From Erythrobacter sp. HKB08 (GTDB taxonomy: Bacteria; Pseudomonadota; Alphaproteobacteria; Sphingomonadales; Sphingomonadaceae): a stretch of 64,000 bases of DNA. The notes under the pieces are model-generated. The model made no database searches. It saw only the letters and a program-made list of their open reading frames with translations, and was not told the origin of the DNA. Shown piece after piece: positions 54,821 through 64,000 of this stretch (position 1 is its first letter; each line of letters begins with the position of its first letter). The translations under genes were made by a program, and so were the position numbers. The DNA is taken from assembly GCF_004114695.1 (NCBI RefSeq), contig NZ_CP035310.1, forward strand, positions 2,463,501-2,527,500, read 5' to 3'.

Positions 54821-57793
54821 TTAGAAGCGGGTGCGCAGACCCAGGCGATAGTTGCGACCGATGGCGTTGCCGATGAACGGGTTGTAGCCCAGCGGCAGCT
54901 GCGCTTCGGCAGGTTCTGCATCGGTGAAGTTCTCGACCGATGCCTGCAGCTGCGTTTCGAAACCGCCCAGGTCGAGGTCGATCGTCAGCGCGATGTCGTG
55001 CTGCGTGTAGGAACCGCTGTCGACACCGAAGTCCGTCGGGCCCTGCGATGTCGAGAAGCAGGGGTTACGGTTGATACAGCGATCGTCGGTCACGCCGTCG
55101 ATGTGCACGATCGAGTAACGCAGGTTGAACATGTCGTAGGCGAGGTTGACGAAACCGTTGGCACGCCATTCCGGAACCGTGTTCGGGTCGCGGAAGTAGT
55201 TGCCGAAGCCGATTGCGTCGTAAGCCTCTTCGACGACGACACCCTGGAGTTCGAAGTCGTCGAACTCGTAGTCGAGGTTCCAGACCGCGTTACCGCCGAA
55301 GCTCAGGTCGACCATGTCGCCAAGCGGCATGTTGACCGTCAGCGCGAAGTCGAGGCCGGCGATCTTCACATCGGGGCCGTTGACCCAGTCGGTACGAACG
55401 CGGCTGATGTCGAGACCGGTCGTCGTGCCCTGGATACACTGGTTGTTGCTGAAGGTAACCAGGTTGACCAGCGGGCTCGAACAGTCGACCGGCGCTGCGC
55501 CCGTCGTCTGGCCGTTACCGACGAAGCTGGCGATCGCATCGCCCGGCGTCGTGGTGATCCGGTCCTCGAGATCGATCGACCAGTAGTCGACGCTGAAGGT
55601 CAGGTCGCCTGCACCCAGCGGCACGTTGAAGATACCGCCGATGTTGTAGGTGAAGGCGCTTTCCGGGCCGAGGTCGGTCGGGTTGCCGAAGATGTCGAGC
55701 GACTTGTAGTTGCCGCCCGCAGCCGTGAAGCCCTGCAGCGCGGTGACCGAAATCGGTGCCACCTGCGAGGGGATCGGACCGCGGAAGGTCGTGCCGACCG
55801 AACCGCGCAGGGTGAACCAGTCGGTCGCCTCGAAGCGGAACGAGCCCTTCGGGTTGACCGTCGAGCCGACTGCACCGCCGTAATCTTCGAAGCGGATGGC
55901 CGCCTGCACTTCCAGCCTGTCGGTGACCGGCAGCTGGAGTTCGCCGAAGATTGCGTAGACGTTCTGGCTGACATCGACCGGTCGCGAGCCGCCGAGGAAG
56001 ATGAACGGTCCGACGCCCTCGGTCGTGGTACCGACGCAGCTCTGGTCGCCCTCGATGAAGCACGGGTTGATGTTGAGGTTCGATTCGTCCTGGACCGGAC
56101 GGCTATTGAAGTTGGTGTCGCGGTACTGCGCACCGATCGCGAATGCCACCGGGCCGCCGCCCAGTTCAAAGCCGGTTTCGCCGGAGAGGACCATGTCGAA
56201 CACGACCTGCGATTCCTCTTCGACCGTGCCGTTGGGAACCTGCAGCCAGCGGACCAACTCTTCGCTGTTTTCCGCACCCGGTACGTAGAACGGGTTGGAA
56301 AGACCGAGCGCCGGGTTGGACGGGCCAGCGTTCACGAAGGGGTTGAACCAGAGACAGCCATTGGCCCCTGCGGTGGTACCCGTACAGTTCGGACCGCCGA
56401 AGCCGTTGAGCGCTGCCTGCAGGCGGCTACCCACGATGCCCGGCGCCCATGCGGTACGGTCGGAATCCCAGAAGGTACCGTCGATATCGAGGGTCAGTGT
56501 GTCGCTCAGCTCGATGTCGAAGCCGCCGCTTACGCGGAACGCTTCGTTGCTGGCAAAGCCAGTACCCGAACCGCGCTCGGGATCGAGCGGGTTGCCGAGA
56601 TAGCCGAAGGGACGGAACAGCACGTTGGTGACGCGCACGATCGGCGAAGTCGCCGTGCTGGCCGGAAGACCCTGCTGGGCAAGGAATGCGGATACGCCCG
56701 GGTTGTTCGGCGAAGTGGTGAAGGCCGAAAGGAAGCCCGAACCGTTCGGTCCCTGCGTCGGCGGGAAAGCCGGCGAGTAGTTGAGCGATTCAAGGTCGCT
56801 GCGAGCATAGAGCGCATCGGCCGTGAAGGTCACCTTGTCCGACAGATCGGCGGTGAACTGGGCGAAGACCTGGTAGCGGTCCTCGTCCTCGACGATGTTG
56901 TCGTAGGGAATGTAGGTGAAGCGGCAGATGCCGCCGTCCTGGAAACCGCCGAGGTCGTTACATCCGCGATCCGGGCGCGTCTGGGTGCTGAGGCCGGTCG
57001 GGGTGAGATAGGTCACAGCGACCAGGCCCGGTGTCGAAAGCGCCGAATAGGCCGACGGGTTCGTGGCGTAATCGAGCTGCGTGAAGTCGCGTGCGGTCGT
57101 CGCGAGTTCGGAACGGTGCTGCCAGCCCGCGCCGACCACGATGTTCGCCGCGCCAGCCTCGATACCGGCCAGCGCGCTGACCGAATAGTCGTCGTCCGAG
57201 CCGTCGATGAAGGTGTAGTCCGCCTGCAGCTCGACGCCGGTGAAGCGATTGCGCGTGATGAAGTTGGCAACACCCGCGATCGCGTCGGAACCGTAGGTCG
57301 TGCCTGCGCCGTCCTTCAGGATTTCGACGCGCTCGAGCGCGAAGAGCGGGATCAGCTGCGTGTCGACGAAGCCGGCACCCGGAGTGAGGATGGTGCGCTT
57401 GCCGTTGAGCAGCACGAGGGTGCGCTGCGGGCCGAGCCCGCGAAGGTTGATCGAGCCGACGCCCTGGAAGCCCTGCGCGGCGGTCGAGAACTGGTTGGTA
57501 TCGCCGAGGACGGCACCGACCGAGGGAAGTTCCTTGATGAATTCGAGCGGGCTGTCGACGCCCTGCTTGGCCAGGTCCTCGCTGGTGAACACATCCACGG
57601 GAAGCGCCGCATCTTCCGGCGTGCCGCGGATCAGCGACCCGGTAACGACGATCTGGCGGTTGTTAATCGGCTCGTCCGCGGCGGCATCCGCCGAGGCATT
57701 TTCCTGCGCCATGGCAGGGTTGGCCAGAGCCAGACCTGCTACAAGTGCAGGCACGGCACAGCCGTAGCGCAGAACGCTGATCGCTTTCATCAA
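54821..57793 (-). CDS. TonB-dependent outer membrane receptor
   Basis: A 990-residue receptor. The signal peptide is in MKAISVLRYGCAVPALVAGL through NPAMAQ; a TonB-box-like NRQIVVTGSLIRGTP follows. The plug has VFTSEDLAKQGVDSPLEFIK and INLRGLGPQRTLVLLNGKRT. The barrel ends in RLGLRTRF with terminal Phe. A cluster of Cys in loops (CNDLGGFQDGGICRF, CFIEGDQSC) suggests extracellular disulfides. It is transcribed away from a secreted carboxylesterase gene, with which it shares a 358-base promoter region. The substrate is unknown; an ester-bearing nutrient is a guess from the neighbours. Confidence 0.92.
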   Translation of the reverse strand: MMKAISVLRYGCAVPALVAGLALANPAMAQENASADAAADEPINNRQIVVTGSLIRGTPEDAALPVDVFTSEDLAKQGVDSPLEFIKELPSVGAVLGDTNQFSTAAQGFQGVGSINLRGLGPQRTLVLLNGKRTILTPGAGFVDTQLIPLFALERVEILKDGAGTTYGSDAIAGVANFITRNRFTGVELQADYTFIDGSDDDYSVSALAGIEAGAANIVVGAGWQHRSELATTARDFTQLDYATNPSAYSALSTPGLVAVTYLTPTGLSTQTRPDRGCNDLGGFQDGGICRFTYIPYDNIVEDEDRYQVFAQFTADLSDKVTFTADALYARSDLESLNYSPAFPPTQGPNGSGFLSAFTTSPNNPGVSAFLAQQGLPASTATSPIVRVTNVLFRPFGYLGNPLDPERGSGTGFASNEAFRVSGGFDIELSDTLTLDIDGTFWDSDRTAWAPGIVGSRLQAALNGFGGPNCTGTTAGANGCLWFNPFVNAGPSNPALGLSNPFYVPGAENSEELVRWLQVPNGTVEEESQVVFDMVLSGETGFELGGGPVAFAIGAQYRDTNFNSRPVQDESNLNINPCFIEGDQSCVGTTTEGVGPFIFLGGSRPVDVSQNVYAIFGELQLPVTDRLEVQAAIRFEDYGGAVGSTVNPKGSFRFEATDWFTLRGSVGTTFRGPIPSQVAPISVTALQGFTAAGGNYKSLDIFGNPTDLGPESAFTYNIGGIFNVPLGAGDLTFSVDYWSIDLEDRITTTPGDAIASFVGNGQTTGAAPVDCSSPLVNLVTFSNNQCIQGTTTGLDISRVRTDWVNGPDVKIAGLDFALTVNMPLGDMVDLSFGGNAVWNLDYEFDDFELQGVVVEEAYDAIGFGNYFRDPNTVPEWRANGFVNLAYDMFNLRYSIVHIDGVTDDRCINRNPCFSTSQGPTDFGVDSGSYTQHDIALTIDLDLGGFETQLQASVENFTDAEPAEAQLPLGYNPFIGNAIGRNYRLGLRTRF

Positions 57794-58151
57794 TCCTCTC
57801 CCACTTTTGGCCGCTCTATCGGCGGCATACCCAGTAATCGAATTACTGCGTGTGAAAGGACCTTGCTGTCAAGGCGCTATCCACGCATCTTTTGAACAGA
57901 GCGCCCCGCATGCGACCAAAAAACCACAGGTTTCCCGCTTCTCGAAATTCGGGAATTCGTAGCGGAATGCGGCCCGGCGGCGCCGATAGCGGGGCGAACA
58001 CCTTCGAATTGGCAGCCTGCACGCGCAACCAGCGTCGACGCTTGCCCGACCGCCATCATACCTGATATTCGAATTTTCGCCGCTAATGGATCGAGTCCCG
58101 ATTTATCGCGCTCCGGTCCGCAACCGCGGCAAGCAGGAATTGGGGAGAGAC
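57794..58151. other. 358-base divergent promoter region
   Basis: No gene is seen. It separates the TonB receptor (minus) from the carboxylesterase (plus). It contains a perfect inverted repeat close to the receptor start, a TTCGAAATTCGGGAATTCG stretch of overlapping short palindromes near 57940-57960, and the ribosome binding site GGGGAGA just before 58152. Confidence 0.55.
57832..57848. promoter_or_regulatory. Perfect inverted repeat, candidate operator of the TonB receptor
   Basis: CAGTAAT-CGA-ATTACTG has seven-base perfect arms and a three-base centre. It ends 39 bases upstream of the receptor start, where a bound dimer would cover the promoter or 5' leader. There is no T run, so a terminator is unlikely. 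Confidence 0.5.
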
Positions 58152-59759
58152 ATGATGAAGGCCGAGCTTTTCGCTGCAACGATTTTGGTCGGTTCGACGA
58201 TTGCGACGGCTCCAGCCGCCCTTGCCGATGCGCCCGGAGCGACCCCGGTGGTCGAAACGGAAGCCGGCAAGGTCCAGGGGCTGGAGGACGACGGTGTCGA
58301 TGCATATCTCGGCATTCGCTATGCATCCCCGCCCGTCGGAGACCTGCGTTTCCAGCCGCCGATCCCCGCCGATGAGTGGCAGGGAATTGCCGATGCCACC
58401 GGCCACGGCGCGCCCTGCATGCAGCTCTACACGCCGAGCGGTCCCAATACGACAGAGCTGACGCGCCAGATCCAGGGCATCTTCCCGACCGGCACCGAAG
58501 AGAAGATCGACAACGAGGACTGCCTGTTCCTCAATGTATGGACGCCCGATGCGAGCAGCGGGAGCCGGCCGGTGATGGTCTGGTTTCATGGCGGCGGATA
58601 CGCCTACGGCTCGGGCAGTTGGCCTGCCTATGACGGGCGCAACCTGGCCGAGAAAGGCGATGTCGTCGTCGTGACGGTGAACCATCGCCTCAACGCTTTC
58701 GGCTATCTCAATCTCGCCGAGGCGTTCGGCGATGAGTTCGACGCGTCGGGCAATGTCGGCAATCTCGACCTCGTGCGCTCGCTCGAATGGGTGCGCGACA
58801 ACATTGCCAATTTCGGCGGCGACCCCAACAATGTGACGATCATGGGCGAGTCCGGCGGCGGCTCGAAGGTGAGCCATTTGATGGCGATGCCTTTGGCGGA
58901 CGGGCTGTTCCACAAGGCGATCGTCCAGTCAGGCCCCGGCGTGACCAGCGGCAAACCGGAGGAAGCTGCCGAGTATGCCGCGAAAATTCTCGAGGCTGCC
59001 GGCATCGAGACGGTCGAGCAGTTGCAGGCCTATCCGGCGGAAGACCTGCTCCTCGCCGTCCGGCGCGCGACACCTGCCGGTAGCGGTTTCGGGCGCGGAC
59101 CGAGCCTTGGGCCGATTGCCGACGGGACGATCCTGCCGCGCGATCCCTTCCTGCCCGCAGCGCCGGAACAGTCGCGCGATGTGCCGCTGATGATCGGCTA
59201 CAACAAGGACGAGATGACGCTCTTCCTTGCCTCGCAGCCGTGGTTCGGACGGATCGACGATGCGCAACTCGACGGCATGGCGGCGATGATGGGCGACGGC
59301 GCGAAGGAAGCGGTTGCCGCATACCGCGCAATGTACCCGGACTACTCGCCGACCCATATCGCGAGCGCGGCCATGGGCGGGCGTTTCGTGCGCGGCACCT
59401 ACATTCTCGCCGACCAGCAGAGCCGCACCGCCGAAGCGCCGGTCTATGTCTATCGCCTGACCTGGGAAACGCCGGTCGCCGGAGGCTTGCTCAAGTCGCC
59501 GCACACGCTCGATATCCCGCTGATGTTCGACAATGCAGAGGAATCCGCGGCCCTTGTCGGCACCGGCGAGGATGCGGCGACCATGGCCGAGATGATGAGC
59601 GATGCCTGGATTGCCTTCGCGAAAACGGGCACGCCCTCCAGCGCCCTGCTTCCCGAGTGGACGCCCTACACTGCCGATAGCCGGATGGTCATGGAGCTCG
59701 ATGTCGAGCCGCGCATGGTCGACGATCCGGAAGCGAGCATCCGGACCATCGGCCAGTAG
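58152..59759 (+). CDS. Exported type B carboxylesterase
   Basis: About 535 residues. The signal peptide MMKAELFAATILVGSTIATA ends near ALADA. The oxyanion loop is WFHGGGYAYG (HGGG at 146-149), the nucleophile elbow MGESGGGSK has Ser234, NEDCLFLNVWTP is the type B signature, and the acid/His pair is plausible in the C-terminal half (LLKSPHTLDIPLMF contains the conserved His). It hydrolyses esters in the periplasm or outside. The start at 58152 is supported by GGGGAGAGAC. Divergent from a TonB receptor and followed by an MFS transporter on the other strand, it looks like part of a catabolic set. Confidence 0.88.
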   Translation: MMKAELFAATILVGSTIATAPAALADAPGATPVVETEAGKVQGLEDDGVDAYLGIRYASPPVGDLRFQPPIPADEWQGIADATGHGAPCMQLYTPSGPNTTELTRQIQGIFPTGTEEKIDNEDCLFLNVWTPDASSGSRPVMVWFHGGGYAYGSGSWPAYDGRNLAEKGDVVVVTVNHRLNAFGYLNLAEAFGDEFDASGNVGNLDLVRSLEWVRDNIANFGGDPNNVTIMGESGGGSKVSHLMAMPLADGLFHKAIVQSGPGVTSGKPEEAAEYAAKILEAAGIETVEQLQAYPAEDLLLAVRRATPAGSGFGRGPSLGPIADGTILPRDPFLPAAPEQSRDVPLMIGYNKDEMTLFLASQPWFGRIDDAQLDGMAAMMGDGAKEAVAAYRAMYPDYSPTHIASAAMGGRFVRGTYILADQQSRTAEAPVYVYRLTWETPVAGGLLKSPHTLDIPLMFDNAEESAALVGTGEDAATMAEMMSDAWIAFAKTGTPSSALLPEWTPYTADSRMVMELDVEPRMVDDPEASIRTIGQ

Positions 59760-59765
59760 CGCGGA

Positions 59766-61058
59766 TCAGGCAGCGGCCTGCTTGCGCAGCGCGACGCTCG
59801 CACGCCAATAGGCGAAGATCGCGAGCGGCGTGAACGAGGCGATGATCAACAGCGCATAGCGCAGCGACTGCTCGCCATAGGCAGGCTCGAGCATGTCGGA
59901 GAAGACGCCGACCATGGTCGGGCCGATGCCGAGACCAATCAGGTTGATGATCAGCAACGTCACTGCCGCCCAGACTGCGCGCATCTTGAGCGGCGCGAGC
60001 GTCTGGATCATGGCGAAGGTCGGTCCGAGGTAGCAGGACTGGAAAAGCACGGCGATGAAGTACATGCCGACCGCCATCCACGCGCCCTCGACCCAATAGA
60101 AGGCGAGCAGGAAGGGCAGCGCCAGCAGCTTGAGCCCGGCAATCATCAGCGGCTGCGCCTGCATCCCGTATCGCTCCGACAGGCGGTTGGCGAGCCAGCC
60201 GCTACCGAGCCCGCTCGCAACGCCCGCAAGGGCGAGCAACGGTGCGACGATATTGCCGACCTGCAGCGTATTCAGCCCGAATAAGCGGATCAGGTAGGAC
60301 GGCGTCCAGCCGGTAAGCGCGTAGCCGATCATCGAGGTCAGCGTGACGCCCGCGACGAGCCAAACGGCAGCCCGGTTCGCGAAAATGGTGCGGAAACCGT
60401 CCCATACCGATGGCTGGTCCTCGCTCTCGACCGCGCCGGGCTCCGCCTTGCGCATCGGTTCGGTGGCGAAGAGCTTGACGATGACGGCGAGTATCACGCC
60501 GGGAAGGCCGATCGCGATGAACGCGGTCCGCCAGTCGAAGAAGTAAGTCAGGTTACCGCCGAAAATCTGTCCGGCCGCAGCGCCAAGCGTGACGCCGAGC
60601 GAATAGATCGAAAGCGCGAGCGCGCGCTTTTCCGCAGGGTACAGGTCGGCGATGATCGAGTGGCTCGGCGGGCTCGACCCGGCCTCGCCAATCCCGACAC
60701 CGATGCGCGCCAAGAGGAGCTGGATGAAGTTCGTCGCGAGCCCGCAGGCCGCCGTCATCGCGCTCCACGTCGCCAGCGCTGCCGAGATGATGTTCACGCG
60801 GTTCATCCGGTCGGCCAATGCCGCAACCGGGATGCCCAGCGTCGCATAGAAGATGGCGAAGGCGAAGCCCGACAGCAGGCCGAGCTGCGTGTCGGTCAGC
60901 AGCAGGTCCGCCTTGATGTCCTCCAGCAGGATCGCGAGGATCTGCCGGTCCATGTAGCTGAAGAAATAGGTCACGGTGAGCAGGAACAGCGTCACCTGCC
61001 GTGCGCGCGGAGAAACCTCCTGGTGGGTTCCGGGCACGGTGGCCGATTGTGTGGTCAT
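59766..61058 (-). CDS. MFS transporter (spinster-type)
   Basis: A 430-residue transporter with about 12 transmembrane helices. The N-terminal QVTLFLLTVTYFFSYMDRQI and the loop ALADRMNRVNIIS (the A-motif variant between helices 2 and 3) match MFS proteins of the spinster-like group common in Sphingomonadales catabolic islands. GIGEAGSSPPSHSIIADLYP is another conserved stretch. It probably imports or exports a hydrophobic carboxylate in the inner membrane. It converges on the esterase gene (six bases) and lies 77 bases downstream of the beta-oxidation gene on the same strand. Confidence 0.85.
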   Translation of the reverse strand: MTTQSATVPGTHQEVSPRARQVTLFLLTVTYFFSYMDRQILAILLEDIKADLLLTDTQLGLLSGFAFAIFYATLGIPVAALADRMNRVNIISAALATWSAMTAACGLATNFIQLLLARIGVGIGEAGSSPPSHSIIADLYPAEKRALALSIYSLGVTLGAAAGQIFGGNLTYFFDWRTAFIAIGLPGVILAVIVKLFATEPMRKAEPGAVESEDQPSVWDGFRTIFANRAAVWLVAGVTLTSMIGYALTGWTPSYLIRLFGLNTLQVGNIVAPLLALAGVASGLGSGWLANRLSERYGMQAQPLMIAGLKLLALPFLLAFYWVEGAWMAVGMYFIAVLFQSCYLGPTFAMIQTLAPLKMRAVWAAVTLLIINLIGLGIGPTMVGVFSDMLEPAYGEQSLRYALLIIASFTPLAIFAYWRASVALRKQAAA

Positions 61059-61135
61059 TAGTCTCTCCCGCGGGCTCCGGCTGTCTTCACCGGATGCCCG
61101 CCCAATCCTTCAGCTTCGTCGGCTCAGGCCGTTCG

Positions 61136-63172
61136 TCAGTTGAACGTCTCGCCGGCATCGGCCTTGCGGCGCAGGTAATCGCTCACCTCGAGCCCGTGCT
61201 TTTCGAGCCCCTCGACCACAGTGTCCAGTCCGATCGTATCGGCCCAGAACATCGGTCCGCCGGTATAGAGCGGCCAGCCGTAGCCGTTGATCCACACGAC
61301 ATCGATATCGCTCGCGCGCTGGGCCATGCCCTCGTCGAGGATTTTCGCGCCCTCGTTGACCATCGGGTAGAGCAGGCGCTCGCGGATTTCGTCCTTCGAG
61401 ATTTCGCGCGGCGTCTTGCCCTCCTTCGCGGCGAAGTCGGCGATGATCTGCTTCACCTCGTCCGACGGCGTGCGATTGCGCGCTTCATCGTAGTCGTAGA
61501 AGCCCTTGCCGTTCTTCTGGCCGAACCTCTCGGCCGCACACAGCGCCTCGCGCACGGTGGTCACCTTGCTCGGGTCGCGGTGCCAACCGATGTCGATCCC
61601 GGCGAGATCGGCCATCTGGAACGGCCCCATCGGGAAGCCGAACTCAAGCAGCACGTCGTCGACGTCCCAGTAATTCGCGCCTTCCATGATCAGCGCATTG
61701 GCCTGCTCCTGCCGCTTGGACAGCATGCGGTTGCCGATGAAGCCCGGGCAGACGCCCGAAACGGCCGCGACCTTGCCGATTTTCTTGGACAGCTTCATCA
61801 CCGTCGCGAGGACATCGTCACGCGTTTTTGCACCGCGCACGACTTCCAGCAGCTTCATGACGTTCGCCGGCGAGAAGAAGTGCATGCCGACGACATAGCC
61901 AGGCCGCTTGGTCGCCGTGGCGATCTCGTCGATATCGAGATAGCTGGTGTTCGACGCGAGGATCGCGCCGTCCTTCACCGTCTCGTCCAGCGTGGCGAAG
62001 ACCTGCTTCTTCACGTCCATGTTCTCGTACACGGCCTCGATCACGAGATCGCAGTCGGCAAGGTCGGCATAGTCGAGCGTCGGGGTCAGCAGGCCCATCG
62101 CCTGGTCGACCTGCTCCATGCTCATCCGGCCCTTCTTCGCCGTGCGCTCGTAATTCTTGCGCATGACGCCGGTGCCGCGATCGAGCGCTTCCTGCTTCAT
62201 TTCGAGGATGGTCACCGGGATGCCGGCAGACAGGAAGTTCATCGCGATCCCGCCACCCATGGTGCCTGCACCGATGATGCCGACCTTCTTGATCGGGATG
62301 AGCGGCGTATCGGCGGGCACATCGTCGATCTTGTTCGCCGCGCGTTCGGCGAAGAAGTAGTGGCGCATGGCCTTTGACTGCGTGCCTTCCATCAGCTTCA
62401 GGAATAGCTCGCGCTCGCGCTTCACGCCTTCGGCGTAAGGCAGTTCGCCAGCCGCCTTGACGGATTCGATCGCCGCATTGGGCGCGTCGAAACCGCGCAT
62501 CCGGCGGCCGTGCTTGGCGCGAAATTCGTCGAACAGTCCGGGGTTCTTCACACCGTCCTGGTTGGCCGTTCCTTCCGATGCACGCGGGACCGGCTGGCCG
62601 ATCTTCGACTTGGCGAAGGCAATCGCGTCCGCTTCGAGGCTGTCTTCGCCGACGATTTCATCGACCAGCCCGATGGCCTTGGCCTTGCTCGCAGGGATCG
62701 GGTTGCCGACCGCGACGAGCGGTAGAGCGGCCTCGGCACCAACAAGGCGCGGGAGGCGCTGCGTACCTGCGGCGCCCGGGATCAGGCCGAGCTTGACTTC
62801 GGGCAGGCCCAGCTTCGCGCTCGGCACGGCGACGCGGTAGTGGCAGGCAAGCGCGACTTCGCACCCGCCGCCGAGCGCGGTCCCGTGGATCGCGGCGACG
62901 ACCGGCTTGTCGCTCGCTTCCATCTTGTCGAGCGCTTCGGGCAGGCTCGGGCCCTGCGGCGGCTTGCCGAATTCGGTGATGTCGGCACCTGCGAAGAAGG
63001 TGCGTCCGTCGCAGCGAATGACGACGGCTTCCACGCTGTCGTCGCCAAGCGCTTCTTCGATACCGTCGGCAAGACCCTGCCGCACGGCCTGGCCGAGTGC
63101 GTTGACCGGCGGATTGTCGGAAATGATCACCAGCACGTTGTCGTGGCGCTCGGTGCGAATGGGGGAGGTCAT
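61136..63172 (-). CDS. Bifunctional enoyl-CoA hydratase/3-hydroxyacyl-CoA dehydrogenase
   Basis: A 678-residue FadJ/FadB-like enzyme. The crotonase domain (about 1-190) has [18 protein letters not shown] and [20 protein letters not shown], with the two catalytic glutamates Glu105 and Glu125. The dehydrogenase part begins with the NAD motif [20 protein letters not shown] (301-310) and contains [20 protein letters not shown]. It carries out the hydration and NAD-linked oxidation steps of beta-oxidation. The start at 63172 is supported by AAGGAG; the longer open frame upstream overlaps the serine hydrolase gene and is not real. No thiolase is in the window. Confidence 0.93.
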   Translation of the reverse strand: MTSPIRTERHDNVLVIISDNPPVNALGQAVRQGLADGIEEALGDDSVEAVVIRCDGRTFFAGADITEFGKPPQGPSLPEALDKMEASDKPVVAAIHGTALGGGCEVALACHYRVAVPSAKLGLPEVKLGLIPGAAGTQRLPRLVGAEAALPLVAVGNPIPASKAKAIGLVDEIVGEDSLEADAIAFAKSKIGQPVPRASEGTANQDGVKNPGLFDEFRAKHGRRMRGFDAPNAAIESVKAAGELPYAEGVKRERELFLKLMEGTQSKAMRHYFFAERAANKIDDVPADTPLIPIKKVGIIGAGTMGGGIAMNFLSAGIPVTILEMKQEALDRGTGVMRKNYERTAKKGRMSMEQVDQAMGLLTPTLDYADLADCDLVIEAVYENMDVKKQVFATLDETVKDGAILASNTSYLDIDEIATATKRPGYVVGMHFFSPANVMKLLEVVRGAKTRDDVLATVMKLSKKIGKVAAVSGVCPGFIGNRMLSKRQEQANALIMEGANYWDVDDVLLEFGFPMGPFQMADLAGIDIGWHRDPSKVTTVREALCAAERFGQKNGKGFYDYDEARNRTPSDEVKQIIADFAAKEGKTPREISKDEIRERLLYPMVNEGAKILDEGMAQRASDIDVVWINGYGWPLYTGGPMFWADTIGLDTVVEGLEKHGLEVSDYLRRKADAGETFN

Positions 63173-63183
63173 GGTTTGCTCCT

Positions 63184-64000
63184 TCAGGCGTAGCTGTCTG
63201 TGAGGGCCGAATAGATCAGCGTCTTGAGCTGTCGGCGGATGGGATAGGTCGAGGACGGATAGACCTGCGTCATGAAGGTCATGGTGATCCGCTCGAGAGG
63301 ATCGACGAAGAAGGCGGTCGAATAGGCACCGCCCCAGTAGAACTCGCCCATGCTCGAAGGCATCAGCGTCTTCGCCGGATCGATGACCATGGCAAAGCCG
63401 AGGCCGAAACCGGTCCCGGCATTGTTGGCCTCGGAAAACAGGCTGCTCGACATTTCGGTCAGGTCGCGATTGTCGGGCAGGTGGTTGGTCCGCATCAGGC
63501 GAACCGTCTTGGGGCTGAGGATGCGTGCACCGTCGAGCTCGCCGCCGTTCAGCAGCATGCTCGTGAAGCGGTCGTAATCTGCAATCGTGCCGACGAGCCC
63601 GCCGCCACCGCTGTCGAACGTGCCCGGCTGGTTCAGCTTGCTCGTCGCGCCCGCATTGATCATGCGCGGCGCATCGCCCGGACGATAGGCATAGGCATCG
63701 ACGAGGCGGTGCGATTGCCCCTCCGCGACACCGAAGCGCGTATCCTTCATGCCAAGCGGATCGAAGATGTGCTTCTCGAAATACTCGCCGAGCCGCATCC
63801 CGCTGATCCGCTCCACCGCGATGCCGAGGACGTCGGTCGAGACCGAGTAGTTCCACCCCTGCCCCGGTGCGAATTCGAGCGGCAGCTTCGACAGCTTGGC
63901 CACGAATTCGTCGGAATCGAGATGGTCGCGCGCGAAGTCGAAATTGAACTCGCGGTAGACCGCATCAATGTTGTTGCGGTTCTGCAGGCCGTAGGTGAGG
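63184..64000 (-). CDS. Serine hydrolase of the beta-lactamase/EstB family, 5' end outside window
   Basis: The frame is open through position 64000, giving the last 271 residues; the S-x-x-K motif would lie upstream and is not seen. The second motif is Y-S-V in [16 protein letters not shown], where class C beta-lactamases have Y-x-N, as in EstB-like esterases. [17 protein letters not shown] and [15 protein letters not shown] (the region replacing KTG) also fit the family. An internal Met near 63903 is not the start. It lies 11 bases upstream of the beta-oxidation gene on the same strand and forms an operon with it. Ester or lactone hydrolysis is the expected activity. Confidence 0.82.
   Translation of the reverse strand, partial: LTYGLQNRNNIDAVYREFNFDFARDHLDSDEFVAKLSKLPLEFAPGQGWNYSVSTDVLGIAVERISGMRLGEYFEKHIFDPLGMKDTRFGVAEGQSHRLVDAYAYRPGDAPRMINAGATSKLNQPGTFDSGGGGLVGTIADYDRFTSMLLNGGELDGARILSPKTVRLMRTNHLPDNRDLTEMSSSLFSEANNAGTGFGLGFAMVIDPAKTLMPSSMGEFYWGGAYSTAFFVDPLERITMTFMTQVYPSSTYPIRRQLKTLIYSALTDSYA

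Noticed and set aside
54998-57895. 965-codon plus-strand open frame opposite the second TonB receptor
   Set aside because: The receptor on the minus strand has signal peptide, plug motifs and a terminal Phe. The opposite frame is rich in Arg/Val/Glu repeats typical of antisense reading in GC-rich DNA.
63173-63856. Upstream extension of the bifunctional beta-oxidation frame
   Set aside because: It would run inside the serine hydrolase gene in another frame and shows no homology; the true start at 63172 has AAGGAG.

Overview
The window looks like chromosomal DNA of an aerobic alphaproteobacterium, most likely of the order Sphingomonadales (Erythrobacter/Qipengyuania-like). This rests on GC-rich codon use, two large TonB-dependent receptors, the hemC-hemD-mitofilin-like/tsaD-gpsA neighbourhood and the gene families present. 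The assignment is by eye, without a database search. I saw no rRNA, tRNA, CRISPR array, phage or insertion sequence.

Layout. 1-300: start of a FixJ/LuxR-type response regulator with a perfect inverted repeat upstream. 463-5305 (minus): an Anbu operon (circularly permuted ATP-grasp, alpha-E protein, transglutaminase-like protein, proteasome-like Anbu) plus an alpha/beta hydrolase. 5.4-10.3 kb: uvrB, a small lipoprotein and a DsbD-family disulfide reductase. 10.3-18.0 kb: a RiPP cluster of lasso-peptide type. 18.0-21.2 kb: an unusual permease fused to FG-GAP/UnbV repeats. 21.4-28.8 kb: a UbiH-type hydroxylase, hemD, hemC, tsaD, gpsA and a flippase. 28.8-32.4 kb: envelope and signalling genes. 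32.5-37.8 kb: acs, an isolated lasso B2-type protease, a glutaryl-CoA dehydrogenase, a maleylacetoacetate isomerase and an FAH-family hydrolase. 37.8-48.8 kb: ompW, a Crp/Fnr regulator, the complete ccoNOQP-GHIS operon and hemN, with two FNR-type boxes. 49-57.8 kb: a lipoprotein/TonB receptor pair, a degenerate winged-helix response regulator and a second TonB receptor. 58-64 kb: a carboxylesterase, an MFS transporter, a bifunctional beta-oxidation enzyme and a partial serine hydrolase.

The most interesting system is the RiPP cluster. An unannotated 43-residue precursor (15260-15391) has its own promoter, a strong ribosome binding site and a terminator. It lies between a PqqD-like leader-binding protein and an asparagine-synthetase-like cyclase. 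The leader fits the lasso register (Trp-17, Pro-14, Val-12), followed by a 15-residue core with Gly1, Glu8/Asp9 and a C-terminal Ser. Around it are an HprK-like kinase, a nucleotidyltransferase-fold protein, two sulfotransferases, an Asp/Asn beta-hydroxylase-like oxygenase and a GT8-like glycosyltransferase. The leader peptidase (B2) is missing from the cluster, but a B2-like gene sits 17 kb away behind acs. This suggests a heavily decorated lasso-type product made by a split locus.

The respiratory block forms a coherent circuit. A Crp/Fnr protein has an FNR box in front of it, shared with divergent ompW, and another inside its own 3' end just before ccoN. The cbb3 oxidase, its assembly genes and oxygen-independent haem synthesis would then be switched on together when oxygen is low.
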